A DNA stretch of 64,000 nucleotides from Pseudomonas sp. SJZ074 (GTDB lineage Bacteria > Pseudomonadota > Gammaproteobacteria > Pseudomonadales > Pseudomonadaceae), in NCBI RefSeq assembly GCF_007828215.1, contig NZ_VIUE01000013.1, positions 46,301 to 110,300 of the forward strand. Reading direction: 5' to 3'. Positions 17,307-26,373 of this stretch are shown piece by piece; within the stretch, counting starts at the first letter, position 1, and every line of letters starts with the position of its first letter. The position numbers were made by a program, and so were the translations under genes. The notes below the pieces were generated by a model. That model made no database searches. It worked only from the letters and a program-made list of their open reading frames with translations, and was not told the origin of the DNA.

Positions 17307-19880
17307 TTATAGCCACCGGGGCGTGGTGAAGAACGAGGCCATTTCCGAGCGGGCCAGTGCCGAGCCGAAGTAAGGGCCCTGGACATGGTCGCAGGCAACG
17401 CTGCGCAATTGTCTGAATTGGCGGGCGTTTTCGATCCCTTCGGCGGTGACCATCAGGCCCACGCTGCGGCTCAGCCGGATCATCGCCAGGACGCCTTCCT
17501 GATCATGCTCCAGGCCCAGTTGCGAAAGGATATTGCGATCGAAGCGGATGCCGTCGAACGGTTGATTCAAGACTTCGCGAAGGGAGGCGATGTTGGTGCC
17601 GAACTTATCGATGTTGATCCGCACTCCCAGGTCCTTGAGGGCATGCAGGGTGGTGGCGACGGTCTTGTGGTCGACCAGCAGAATGCCCTCGGCCACTTCC
17701 AGGGTCAGTCGATGGGGAGCCAGATCGCTCGTCTCAAGGGCTGTCTGCACTTGATTGAGCAAGAAATTGCTGCTGAACCATTTCGGCGAAACCGCGACGG
17801 ATACATTGACGGGCGTCGGCCAGCTCGCCGCTTCCTCACAGACGTTGATCAACATCCATGACCCCAACTCTTCCAACTGGCCTGACGCTTCAGCAACCGG
17901 AATGAAGTCGGAACCACCCAGCTCACCTTTTTCGGGATGATGCCAGAACGTCTGGGCTTCAAAGCCGTGCAACTGCTCGGCGTTGACATCGAAACGTGGC
18001 AGATAACGCAGCTCCAACTGGTCCCGGTGCATGGCGTCGCGCAGCTGCTGTTCATAGCGCCGGCGGTCGCGGGCCACATTACCCATGGCTTCCACGTAAA
18101 CGCGCCAAGTGTTGCGGCCGGCTGCCTTGGCCGCATACAAGGCGATGTCGGCCTGGCGCAACAGCTCATCGGCCCGGCTGTCACCGGGGTGTGCCCAGGC
18201 CACACCGATACTCACGCCCAGGTACAGGGTGTTGCCGTCCAGGTGCATGGGGCGCTGCATGCAATCGATCAGGCGTCCACAGAGTTGATCGAGATCGTGG
18301 GCATTGCCGGGGTCGGGCATGACAATGACAAATTCGTCGCCGCCCAGACGAGCCACCAGGTCGGTATCGCGCACGTTCTGTTGAAGGATATGGGCCACCT
18401 CCTTCAACACTTTGTCGCCCACGGCATGGCCCAGGGAATCGTTGACCGGCTTGAAGCGGTCCATGTCCAGGTTCAGCACCGCCAACGACACGCCGCTGAC
18501 CGGGTCCAGGTGTTCGCTGAGGCAGTCGAACAGCCGGTTGCGGTTGGCCAGCCCGGTCAGCGGATCGTGCAGGGAGAGGTGCTTGATCTGCGCCAATGCC
18601 CGCAACTCATCGGTGATATCGGTGGCGGTGCCGCGGAACCCCAGGGCGCCGGCTTCAATGGCCCGGACCGAGATTTTGCAGGTGCGGATGCGTTGATTGC
18701 GGGCCGTGTACTCGCACAACAGCGAATTCGAGGACTCATTATTGGCGCCGCCGAGCAACCACTGGGCAATGGAAATCGACCCGCCGTGGGGATGCAGCAG
18801 CCGATGCAGGGGCTTACCCAGCCACTCGGAGGGACTGAACCCGGTCACTTGCTCGAAGCGTTCCGACAGATAGGTCAATGTCCCGGCCGAATCGACTTCC
18901 CACAGCCAGTCGGAGGACACCTCCGCGATGTCGCGGAAGCGTTCTTCGCTACGCTCCAGCGCCTTGCGGTGGGCCAACAGGCTGTCGTACTGGTGTTCCT
19001 GGGCCCGAAGCATCATCAAGGCATGCCGCAGCACGGCGAGGGCCAGGATCCCCAGGATCAGCAGCGCCAGCACCAACAAGGGCAGCAAGACCTTGCGCAA
19101 ATCATTGCCCGGAGTCGGCGGTCGCCAGGCCAGGGCCTCATGGATGTTCTCGCCAAGCGACAATTCGGCCGTTCCGTCCGGGCCCGGCTTATGGGCGATG
19201 TAGGCATCGGGCAGGGCAAAGTCCCGGGCCAGATTCTCCAATGAAGCCGGGTCGAGGACTTTCACAAACAGCATCAGGCTGGCCGGTCCCGGGATCTCGC
19301 GCACGCTGTTGTCCGTGCCGGTGGTGATGGCCGATGCGGCGACGAACGCGGGTGCGCCGTCGTGGTGCAGCAACTTGACGATGACTTCGTCACGGTTTTC
19401 CGCTGTACGGGCGGTCTTTCCCAGGCTTTGCAGGTCTCCCGTCAGCCAGGTACTGGCATCGGCGTCGCTCATTTCGCCGTTGATTACCGAGTAAACCGTT
19501 TTGCCCTTGGGGGAAATGACGAATACGGCCTGGTAACCGTAGAGCGAATAAACGCTGCTGCCGACATTTTCCTGGTCGTAGGCCCAGGCTTTATCCACCT
19601 TTACATGCAGATGGCGGTAAGCGTCGCTCCATTTGGAATAGTCGCTCAGGTCGCGACCGATACCCGTGCGGATGCCGTCGATGGCCCGTTGGGCAAAAAA
19701 CAGGCTCTGTTCCCGGGCACGCTTGTCCTGGGCCCCGGTGATGTTGAGTAGCAGGGCAATCGCCAGCGCGGACATGACAAACAGCAGGAGCATGATGGCC
19801 GGGAAGGTGCGTCGGGTGAAACTACGGGTTGGCTTGCCCGGGGAAAACTTGGTGGAGTCGTTGCCTGCATCTTCAGTCAT
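17307..19880 (-). CDS. CHASE4-PAS-GGDEF-EAL membrane protein; GGDEF intact, EAL degenerate
   Basis: Start set at ATG 19880; GTG 19916 is also in frame. A membrane helix (about 30-50) leads into a periplasmic CHASE4-like sensor (WSDAYRHLH region), a second helix near 265-290 and a PAS domain (VSSDWLWEVDSAGTLTYLSERF). A full GGDEF domain follows with GGDEF at about 512 and an RDTD inhibitory site five residues before it. The EAL-like domain reads FEAQTFW instead of ExLxR and DKFGTN instead of DDFGTG. The family synthesises c-di-GMP with GGDEF and hydrolyses it with EAL; the sequence suggests a diguanylate cyclase whose EAL half is non-catalytic or only binds the ligand. Signal unknown. Confidence 0.88.
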   Translation of the reverse strand: MTEDAGNDSTKFSPGKPTRSFTRRTFPAIMLLLFVMSALAIALLLNITGAQDKRAREQSLFFAQRAIDGIRTGIGRDLSDYSKWSDAYRHLHVKVDKAWAYDQENVGSSVYSLYGYQAVFVISPKGKTVYSVINGEMSDADASTWLTGDLQSLGKTARTAENRDEVIVKLLHHDGAPAFVAASAITTGTDNSVREIPGPASLMLFVKVLDPASLENLARDFALPDAYIAHKPGPDGTAELSLGENIHEALAWRPPTPGNDLRKVLLPLLVLALLILGILALAVLRHALMMLRAQEHQYDSLLAHRKALERSEERFRDIAEVSSDWLWEVDSAGTLTYLSERFEQVTGFSPSEWLGKPLHRLLHPHGGSISIAQWLLGGANNESSNSLLCEYTARNQRIRTCKISVRAIEAGALGFRGTATDITDELRALAQIKHLSLHDPLTGLANRNRLFDCLSEHLDPVSGVSLAVLNLDMDRFKPVNDSLGHAVGDKVLKEVAHILQQNVRDTDLVARLGGDEFVIVMPDPGNAHDLDQLCGRLIDCMQRPMHLDGNTLYLGVSIGVAWAHPGDSRADELLRQADIALYAAKAAGRNTWRVYVEAMGNVARDRRRYEQQLRDAMHRDQLELRYLPRFDVNAEQLHGFEAQTFWHHPEKGELGGSDFIPVAEASGQLEELGSWMLINVCEEAASWPTPVNVSVAVSPKWFSSNFLLNQVQTALETSDLAPHRLTLEVAEGILLVDHKTVATTLHALKDLGVRINIDKFGTNIASLREVLNQPFDGIRFDRNILSQLGLEHDQEGVLAMIRLSRSVGLMVTAEGIENARQFRQLRSVACDHVQGPYFGSALARSEMASFFTTPRWL

Positions 19881-19930
19881 AAACAAGTCATCAGCTAAAC
19901 GCGAAATATCCCGCACGCTTCTGTATCGGC

Positions 19931-19961
19931 TGCCAGGCCAGTTAACTTAACTGGTCTGGCA
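19931..19961. promoter_or_regulatory. 31-base near-perfect palindrome upstream of the GGDEF gene
   Basis: Two 15-base arms, TGCCAGGCCAGTTAA and TTAACTGGTCTGGCA, flank one central C with a single mismatch. It lies between the start of the GGDEF/EAL gene and the 3' end of the ThDP enzyme gene. There is no U tract on either strand, so an operator is more likely than a terminator. Confidence 0.55.
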
Positions 19962-20023
19962 GGCGATTACTTGATAAGACGGTCAAATATTGGCACGCAG
20001 GCGCATGGCAGTCGGTAGCGCGT

Positions 20024-21823
20024 TTATTCCCTGTCCTTGCGATGGCCCGGCAACAGGGCGCCGAGGACCTGTTTGGCGGTTTCCACCACGATGCCGCGCT
20101 CGTTCGGGTCACCCTGGAGCAGGGTCGAAGCGAATTTCTTCGCCTGTTCCAGTTTGATATGGGGGGGCAGGGGCGGCACGTCGGGGTCGGTCCGGAATTC
20201 GATCAGGACCGGGCGTTCGGCCGCCAGCGCTTGCTCCCAGGCCGCAGCGACCTGGTCCTCCTGCTCGACGAGAATGCCCTTGAGGCCAATGGACTCGGCA
20301 AAAAGGTGATAAGGCACGTCCGGTATGTCCTGGGACGCCTCGAATTTCGGGTCGCCCTCCATGACACGTTGCTCCCAGGTCACCTGATTCAAATCCTGGT
20401 TATTGAACACTGCGCAGATCCAGGTGCCATTGGCCCAGGTGCGCCAGTATTTGGCGACGGTGATCAACTCGGCCATGTTGTTCATCTGCATCGCGCCGTC
20501 ACCGACCAGGACGATGACCGGCCGCTGCGGATGACAGAACTTCGCTGCGATCGCATAGGGCACCGCGGCGCCCATGGACGCCAGGCCACCCGACAACGAA
20601 CACATCATGCCGCGACGGATCTGGATATCCCGGGCAAACCAGTTGGCGCAGGAGCCCGAGTCGCAGGTGATGATGGCGCGATCCGGCAAGCGGGGTGACA
20701 GCTCGAACGTGACCCGTTGCGGATTGATCGGTTTGGCCGACACCAAGGCGCGTATTTCCAGGGTCTTGTCCCAGTCTGCTCGCCAGTGCTCGATTTTCTT
20801 GCGCCAGGCGCGGTCGGTCTTTTCTTCGATCAACGGCAGGAGGGCGCGCAGGGTGTCGGCGCAGTCGCCTTGCAGGTTGACTTCCATGGGGTAACGCAGG
20901 CTGAGCATGTCCGGCTGAATATCGATCTGTACCCCGCGGGCCTGGCCTTCGGGCGGAAGGAACTCGGCATAGGGGAAACCGGAGCCGATCATCAGCAGCG
21001 TGTCGCAGCCGGCCATCAGGTTATCGCTGGGTTCGGTGCCCAGCAGACCGATGGAACCGGTGACCCAGGGCAGGTCATCCGGTACCGCGGCTTTGCCCAG
21101 CAGCGCCTTGGCCACGCCGGCCCCGAGTTTGTCGGCGATGGCGATCACTTCGTCTGTCGCCTGCAGCGCACCGGCGCCCACGAGGATAGCGACTTTCTTG
21201 CCAGCGTTGAGGACCTCGGCGGCTTGGCGCAGATCTTCTTCGTAAGGTACGACCCTGGGTTTGCGGTAGCCGACGCCGGAGTGAACCGTACCGTGCTTGT
21301 GGGGCGGTGGGGTGTATTCCATTTCTTGCAGGTCATTGGGCAGGACCAGTGCGGTGACACGTCGCTCGCCCACGGCGGTGCGGACGGCGCGGTCGAGCAG
21401 ATGGCGCACCTGGGACGGTGTGCTGGCCTGCTGGACGAACGCCCCGGCCACATCCTTGAACAGGCTGACCAGGTCCAGCTCCTGCTGGTAATGCCCGCCG
21501 AGGGCGGCGCGGGCCTGCTGGCCGCTGATGGCGAGCACCGGCATGTGATCCATCCGGGCGTCGTAGAGGCCCGTCACCAAGTGCGATGCACCCGGCCCCG
21601 AGGTGGCGATGCACACTCCCAGCTCGCCGGTGAACTTGGCGTGGGCACAGGCCATGAACGCGGCCATTTCCTCGTGACGTGCCTGGATGAAGCGGATCTT
21701 GCCATTGGCACGGTTCAAGGCGCCGAAAACGCCATTGATGCCATCGCCCGGATAGCCATAAATACAGCGAACGCCCCATTCATAAAGGCGTTCCACCAGA
21801 AAATCACCGACGGTCATGCTCAT
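20024..21823 (-). CDS. ThDP-dependent enzyme, pyruvate oxidase/dehydrogenase (quinone)-like
   Basis: A 599-residue three-domain protein of the acetolactate synthase/pyruvate oxidase family. The N-terminal domain has the ThDP-activating glutamate in QARHEEMAAF (Glu51) and a TSGPGASHL segment. The middle domain has FAD-type features (KKVAILVGAGA). The C-terminal domain has the diphosphate motif VLVGDGAMQMNN (near 440). The overall pattern, with a long C-terminal tail, resembles PoxB-type enzymes that decarboxylate pyruvate to acetate at the membrane. No small regulatory subunit gene is nearby, which argues against acetolactate synthase. It stands alone between the GGDEF gene and a two-component system. 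Confidence 0.82.
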   Translation of the reverse strand: MSMTVGDFLVERLYEWGVRCIYGYPGDGINGVFGALNRANGKIRFIQARHEEMAAFMACAHAKFTGELGVCIATSGPGASHLVTGLYDARMDHMPVLAISGQQARAALGGHYQQELDLVSLFKDVAGAFVQQASTPSQVRHLLDRAVRTAVGERRVTALVLPNDLQEMEYTPPPHKHGTVHSGVGYRKPRVVPYEEDLRQAAEVLNAGKKVAILVGAGALQATDEVIAIADKLGAGVAKALLGKAAVPDDLPWVTGSIGLLGTEPSDNLMAGCDTLLMIGSGFPYAEFLPPEGQARGVQIDIQPDMLSLRYPMEVNLQGDCADTLRALLPLIEEKTDRAWRKKIEHWRADWDKTLEIRALVSAKPINPQRVTFELSPRLPDRAIITCDSGSCANWFARDIQIRRGMMCSLSGGLASMGAAVPYAIAAKFCHPQRPVIVLVGDGAMQMNNMAELITVAKYWRTWANGTWICAVFNNQDLNQVTWEQRVMEGDPKFEASQDIPDVPYHLFAESIGLKGILVEQEDQVAAAWEQALAAERPVLIEFRTDPDVPPLPPHIKLEQAKKFASTLLQGDPNERGIVVETAKQVLGALLPGHRKDRE

Positions 21824-21999
21824 GTCTGTCCCTCATTGCTGGGCCGCAGCCGCTTGGAACGGCGTGCAGCGTTGGGTGGCTACACAGGACTGGACCGACG
21901 CAAGTCTTCCAAGGTTTCGATTTTCGAAGGCGAGGGGCGATGGCTGGCTGATGCTCCGGGCGGCGATCCGACGATTGCGCTGGGCCGGTCAGCCTAGAG

Positions 22000-23322
22000 T
22001 CAACGGCCGAGCGAGGTGTCGCGGGGCAGACGCAGTTCGGCGCACAGGCCGCCGCCTTCGCGGTTGCTCAAGGTCAGCGAGCCGCCCATGGCCGTCGCCA
22101 GTTGCTGGGCGATGGCCAGTCCCAGTCCGGTCCCACCGGTTTCACGGTTGCGCGAGCTTTCCACCCGGTAGAACGGCTTGAGCACTTCGGCCAGTTCCTG
22201 CTCATTGATGCCGGGCCCGCGGTCCAGGACCTGGATCGCCAGTTGGCCGTCGTTCTCGGCCTGCACCTCGATCCGCGCCGCGCCACCGAACTTCAACGCG
22301 TTGTCCACCAGGTTCACCAGCACCCGGCGCAAGGCATGGGGGCGGGTGTCGATGACGGCGGCGTTCTTTCCGGACAGTTGTACATCCTGCCCGGTGTCCT
22401 GGTAGTCGAACACCAGGCTGTCGAGGAATGCATCCAGGCTGATGCGGCAGCTGGCCTCGGTGGCGCCGTGGATGCTGCGGGCGTAGGCCACGCCTTCGCG
22501 CACCAGATGTTCCATTTCACCCAGATCGCTCCAGAGTTTGTCCTTCTCAATGCCCTCGTCCATGAATTCCGCGCGCAGCTTCATGCGGGTGATGGGGGTC
22601 TGCAGGTCGTGAGAGATCGCCGCCAGCAACTGCATGCGCTCCTTGAGATAGGCGGCGATGCGGTCCTGCATGGCGTTGAATGCCTTGGCGGCATGGACCA
22701 CTTCGGTCGGGCCGTGTTCATCCAGGCGCACGCTGTGGGCATTCGGGTCGAGGGTTTCCACGGCCTGGGCCAGCCGGGTCAGCGGGCCGACGGCGATGCG
22801 CACGGCCAGCCAGGTGCAGCCGATCAGCAACGCCAGCTGCCCCAGCAATACCACCGGCAGCCAGGGGGAGAGGGGCATCATGGCTGGGCGGACGTCGATG
22901 GTCAGCGGACTGCCGTCGCTCAGGCGCAGGTGCGCCTGGTAATGCTTCTGCGGTCCCGGAATGTCGATAAAGGTCAGGGGATAGGCCTCACCGATGGCGT
23001 CCTCGATCGAACTCACCGAGATCGGCGCGTCGTCACGGGCTATCGGCTGGCCGGGTTGCCCTTCATTCAGCAGGTAACCGTAATTGCGCCGGGTGAGCCT
23101 GGGCAGCCAGTCCGGGCGTTCGGCGGCGGGCAGGCGGTCCAGGATGGCGACGGAGGTCGAGACATCGGTTTCCAGGTTGCCGAGCATGGTGGACTTGGCG
23201 GTCTGGTAGCGCTCGTAGTACTGGACGCCGAACGACAGGCCCTGGGCCAGGATCAGGCCGATCAGGAAAATCAGCGACAGCCGCGAGGCGAGGGTGCGCG
23301 GCCACCGTAGCGGCAGATTCAT
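22000..23322 (-). CDS. Sensor histidine kinase
   Basis: A 440-residue membrane kinase: helix 1 at about 14-34, a periplasmic loop to about 153, helix 2 at about 154-176, a HAMP domain, then the H box ISHDLQTPITRMKLR (phospho-accepting His238). The ATPase domain has N box NLVDNALKFG, G1 DRGPGI and G2 GGTGLGLA. All catalytic motifs are intact. Its start overlaps the stop of the response regulator by four bases (23319-23322), so the pair is co-translated. The neighbouring genes suggest an envelope redox or metal signal, but this is inference. Confidence 0.93.
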   Translation of the reverse strand: MNLPLRWPRTLASRLSLIFLIGLILAQGLSFGVQYYERYQTAKSTMLGNLETDVSTSVAILDRLPAAERPDWLPRLTRRNYGYLLNEGQPGQPIARDDAPISVSSIEDAIGEAYPLTFIDIPGPQKHYQAHLRLSDGSPLTIDVRPAMMPLSPWLPVVLLGQLALLIGCTWLAVRIAVGPLTRLAQAVETLDPNAHSVRLDEHGPTEVVHAAKAFNAMQDRIAAYLKERMQLLAAISHDLQTPITRMKLRAEFMDEGIEKDKLWSDLGEMEHLVREGVAYARSIHGATEASCRISLDAFLDSLVFDYQDTGQDVQLSGKNAAVIDTRPHALRRVLVNLVDNALKFGGAARIEVQAENDGQLAIQVLDRGPGINEQELAEVLKPFYRVESSRNRETGGTGLGLAIAQQLATAMGGSLTLSNREGGGLCAELRLPRDTSLGR

Positions 23323-24059
23323 GTCGACGCCTCGAGAATCTCCACCGGCAAGGAGAAGACATAGCCTTCGCTGCGCACGGTCTTGATGTAGGCCGGCTCG
23401 CGGGCGTCATCCAGCAGACGCTGGCGCAGGCGGCTGACCAGCAGGTCGATGGAGCGATCGAACAGGTCGGCGTCCCGGCCCTGAGTCAGGTTCAGCAGTT
23501 GGTCGCGGTTGAGCACCCGCTGCGGATGGTCGAGGAACACCCGCAACAACCGGTACTCCGCGCCGCTCAGGGCAACCATGGTGCCGTCGCTGTCCAGCAG
23601 ATGTCGCGCCGTGGTGTCCAGGCGCCAGCGGCCGAACGCCAGCAGACGGCCGCTTTCGGTGACCACCAGGTTGGGCGGCAGCATGCGGGTGCGGCGCAAC
23701 ACCGCGTTGATCCGGGCCAGCAGCTCACGGGCGGCGAAGGGTTTGACCAGATAATCATCGGCGCCCATTTCCAGACCGATGATGCGGTCGGTTTCGTCGT
23801 TGCGGGCGGTGAGCATCAGCACCGGCGTGTTCTTGTGCTTGCCGGCGCGCAGCTCCCGACACAGGACCAGGCCGTCATCCCCCGGCATCATCAGGTCCAG
23901 CACGATCAGATCTACCGGCGTGGTTTCCAGGAAGGCGCGCATCTGCCGACCATCGGCGACGACGGTGGTGCGCAGGCCATTCTTCTTCAGGTAGTTACCC
24001 ACCAGTTCTCTGATCTCGCGATCGTCATCCACTATCAACACGTGATCGACATGATCCAT
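23319..24059 (-). CDS. OmpR/PhoB-family response regulator
   Basis: Start chosen at ATG 24059 (MDHVDHVLIVDDD), since the receiver domain begins there. The receiver domain has the acidic cluster DDD (11-13), the phospho-acceptor Asp55 in IVLDLMMPG, a conserved Thr in MLTARND and Lys in YLVKPF. The C-terminal half is a winged-helix DNA-binding domain (SGAEYRLLRVFLDHPQRVLNRDQLL). It forms a unit with the overlapping histidine kinase. The 232-base gap upstream, shared with the divergent DUF2790 gene, contains an inverted repeat that may be its binding site. Confidence 0.93.
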   Translation of the reverse strand: MDHVDHVLIVDDDREIRELVGNYLKKNGLRTTVVADGRQMRAFLETTPVDLIVLDLMMPGDDGLVLCRELRAGKHKNTPVLMLTARNDETDRIIGLEMGADDYLVKPFAARELLARINAVLRRTRMLPPNLVVTESGRLLAFGRWRLDTTARHLLDSDGTMVALSGAEYRLLRVFLDHPQRVLNRDQLLNLTQGRDADLFDRSIDLLVSRLRQRLLDDAREPAYIKTVRSEGYVFSLPVEILEAST

Positions 24060-24138
24060 GGTGTTCAGCCCTCTTGGCGTTTCGTTGTGATCAGAATACA
24101 GGGGCCGGCGGGCCCGGCTCGCGACGGATTGTATTGCA

Positions 24139-24164
24139 GTGTATCTGGCGCCCGCCGGATACAC
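24139..24164. promoter_or_regulatory. Inverted repeat in the regulator/DUF2790 divergent gap
   Basis: GTGTATC (24139-24145) and GATACAC (24158-24164) are perfect inverted copies with a 12-base spacer, and further GATAC copies follow near 24190-24205. Its position in the divergent gap makes it the most likely site for the adjacent response regulator. Confidence 0.45.
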
Positions 24165-24291
24165 AGCGATGCAAAAAGCGCCCGGGCTCGATACAGACGC
24201 GATACCTCAGCGGCATTCAATGGCATCCAACGAGGCAACACACCCGGCCTCGACAGCAAGTACACCCATTGAATGAATCAAGGACACCGCC

Positions 24292-24555
24292 ATGAACACC
24301 AAAGCCATCTACGCCGCCTGCCTGTTCGCCGCGCTGAACATCTGCACCCTGTCGGCCCGGGCCGAAAGCGACGTCCAGACGCAGACCTATGCCTATGGCA
24401 GTCACCTGGACATCCAGAAAGTGCTCTCCGTTTCCGAAGACAGCGGCCCCGCCTGCGGCGTGGTCAATGCCCACATGACTTACCTGGATTCGGCCGGGCA
24501 TCGCCAGGCACTGGAGTATCGCAAACTGGCTGATCACTGCAATAACGACAACTGA
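24292..24555 (+). CDS. DUF2790 small periplasmic protein
   Basis: An 87-residue protein with a signal peptide (hydrophobic run AIYAACLFAALNICTLS, cleavage after ARA, near residue 24). The mature part has the DUF2790 pattern: YGSHLDIQKVLSV, CGVVNAHMTYLDSAG, then HRQALEYRKLADHC. It has two cysteines, which could form a disulfide. DUF2790 proteins are common in Pseudomonas, often near metal-responsive two-component systems; no activity is established that I know of. It is divergent from the response regulator and precedes a thiol-disulfide gene. Confidence 0.85.
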   Translation: MNTKAIYAACLFAALNICTLSARAESDVQTQTYAYGSHLDIQKVLSVSEDSGPACGVVNAHMTYLDSAGHRQALEYRKLADHCNNDN

Positions 24556-24654
24556 AAGTAAAATATCAATAATGGTTAATAACTTGTTGTTTTAATTGGT
24601 ATATGTTTTATATAAACAGGCCCGAACCGGCCTGGCTGCCCATGAGGTGATGCC

Positions 24655-25893
24655 ATGCTTCTGATCGCTTTCCTCGGCGGGATCCTGACGATCCTCAGCC
24701 CTTGTATTCTCCCCGTGGTGCCGTTTCTGTTCGCCCGGGCCAATCGTACCGCCAGTTCGATGTTGCTGACCCTCGGCGGCATGGTGCTGACTTTTGCCTT
24801 GGTATCGAGCCTGGCGGTGGTCAGCAGCGACTGGGTATTGCGCGCCAGCAGCGTAGGTCGGCAAGTCGCCCTGGGGGTGATGGTGCTGTTCGCCTTGTCG
24901 TTGATCTTCAGCCGGGTTGGCAGCTGGTTGGCGCGGCCGTTGGTCAGCCTGGGCAATCGCGTCGATGCGGGCGCCGGACGACTGGGTGGGCCGTTGGCCT
25001 CGGTGTTGATCGGCGTTGCCACCGGGCTGCTCTGGGCGCCCTGTGCCGGGCCGATACTCGGGGTGATCCTGACCGGCGCCATGCTGCAGGGCGCCAGCGC
25101 CGGAACCAGCCTGTTGCTGCTGGCCTACGGGCTGGGCAGTGCCTTGTCGCTGGGAACCCTGATCTTCGCCGGACGTGGCTTGGCCGCGCGGCTGAAGCTT
25201 TCTTTGCCCGTGACCGCCTGGCTGCGTCGTGGCAGTGGGGTGGTGGTGTTGCTGGCTGCCGTGGCCATCGCTACTGGTGCCGATGATCGACTGTTGGCCA
25301 ATACCTCTTCCCAAGGAGCCGCCAGCCTGGAGCAGCGGGTGCTGGAGAAGGTGCCCCAGGCAATCGACTACGTGGTCAGCAAGGCCAGCGCCAACCCGCT
25401 GCCGAGCCTCGAGTTCCAGGGCGCCATGCCTTCGCTGGACGGTGCGGTGCAATGGTTGAACTCGCCGCCGCTGAGCAGTGAATCGCTGAAGGGCAAGGTG
25501 GTGCTGGTGGATTTCTGGACCTACGACTGCATCAATTGCCAGCACACGCTGCCCTATGTGAACGACTGGGCCAAGAAGTATAAGCAGGACGGCCTGGTGG
25601 TGATCGGCGTTCACACCCCGGAATACGGCTACGAGAAGATCATCGACAACGTACGCCAGCAGGTGCGCAAACTGGACATCCACTACCCGGTGGCCATCGA
25701 CAACCAGTATGCGATCTGGCGTGCCTTCAACAACCAGTACTGGCCGGCGCACTATTTCATCGATGCCAAGGGGCAGGTGCGCTACAGCCACTTCGGTGAA
25801 GGCCGCTACGGCGAGCAGGAGCAGGTGATCCAACAGTTGCTGCAGGAGGCCAAGGCGGACTCCGCCGTTACTCATCAACCCAATGGCCAATAA
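24655..25893 (+). CDS. DipZ-type CcdA-thioredoxin fusion (thiol-disulfide transfer)
   Basis: A 412-residue fusion. The N-terminal half (about 1-215) is a CcdA/DsbD-beta membrane domain with six helices and the two reactive cysteines in SPCILPVVPF and APCAGPILG. The C-terminal half (about 265-400) is a periplasmic thioredoxin-like/TlpA domain with active site WTYDCINCQHTLPY (CINC). The family moves reducing power from cytoplasmic thioredoxin to periplasmic substrates, for cytochrome c maturation or oxidative repair. The 99-base gap upstream is markedly AT-rich and probably carries its promoter. The neighbouring two-component system and disulfide-capable DUF2790 protein suggest a common envelope-stress module. 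Confidence 0.88.
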   Translation: MLLIAFLGGILTILSPCILPVVPFLFARANRTASSMLLTLGGMVLTFALVSSLAVVSSDWVLRASSVGRQVALGVMVLFALSLIFSRVGSWLARPLVSLGNRVDAGAGRLGGPLASVLIGVATGLLWAPCAGPILGVILTGAMLQGASAGTSLLLLAYGLGSALSLGTLIFAGRGLAARLKLSLPVTAWLRRGSGVVVLLAAVAIATGADDRLLANTSSQGAASLEQRVLEKVPQAIDYVVSKASANPLPSLEFQGAMPSLDGAVQWLNSPPLSSESLKGKVVLVDFWTYDCINCQHTLPYVNDWAKKYKQDGLVVIGVHTPEYGYEKIIDNVRQQVRKLDIHYPVAIDNQYAIWRAFNNQYWPAHYFIDAKGQVRYSHFGEGRYGEQEQVIQQLLQEAKADSAVTHQPNGQ

Positions 25894-25901
25894 AATACCA
25901 A

Positions 25902-25935
25902 CCTGTGGCGAGGGGATTTATCCCCTCGCCACAGG
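25902..25935. repeat. Type II palindromic repeat
   Basis: Perfect 15-base arms, CCTGTGGCGAGGGGA and TCCCCTCGCCACAGG, around TTTA. It lies nine bases after the DipZ stop, where it could also fold as a transcript-end hairpin. The same element recurs at 35686, 48183 and 59924. Confidence 0.85.
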
Positions 25936-26015
25936 GGCGCGCACGTCAGTGCTGGCCCTTGCTTTCCGGAACCTCGTCAAACTTCTTTTATTTCAGAAAG
26001 TTGGGCGACAAACCT

Positions 26016-26345
26016 ATGCGTGTTTCTATATGGGTGGTAACGACAGTTTTCCTGGTCAGCGTCGCGCTTGAGGCTCAGGCCCGGGCGCTGACGCAAAACC
26101 AGCAGTCCGTATGTCGTTGGGGGGCGGACATCGCGGCAGGCGCGCAAGCCTCCAAGCTCTCCGGTGTCTCCCTGTACGGCGCCCGGAAAAAGCTGCAAGT
26201 GCGCAAATTCCCCCGGCCATGGATGCGTATGACCGCCCTGGGCATCACCGAACAGACCTACGACAGCGCGTCTCGCCTCAAACCCGCCGCGGTCAAGCAG
26301 ACCTACTACGAGCAGTGCGTGCGTCACGAGTTGGCGCGCCGCTAG
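26016..26345 (+). CDS. Small secreted hypothetical protein
   Basis: Start set at ATG 26016, which yields a signal peptide (VSIWVVTTVFLVSVALEAQARA); the frame extends upstream into a REP element and is not coding there. The mature part is about 85 residues, basic, with two cysteines (one in VCRWGAD, one in YEQCVRHEL) and no recognised domain. It is convergent with acoR, leaving 28 bases between the ends. Function unknown. Confidence 0.6.
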   Translation: MRVSIWVVTTVFLVSVALEAQARALTQNQQSVCRWGADIAAGAQASKLSGVSLYGARKKLQVRKFPRPWMRMTALGITEQTYDSASRLKPAAVKQTYYEQCVRHELARR

Positions 26346-26373
26346 GTTCTGTACGGAAAGCCTTGATACTCGT

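Noticed and set aside
17937..19244. A 435-codon open frame on the plus strand
   Set aside because: It is antisense to the GGDEF/EAL gene and rich in Gln, His and Gly without a domain.
19931..19961. Terminator of the ThDP enzyme gene
   Set aside because: No T tract follows on the minus strand, and its position at the GGDEF promoter fits an operator better.
20024..21823. Acetolactate synthase large subunit
   Set aside because: No small-subunit gene is adjacent and the overall sequence pattern and C-terminal tail are closer to pyruvate oxidases; specificity is still uncertain.
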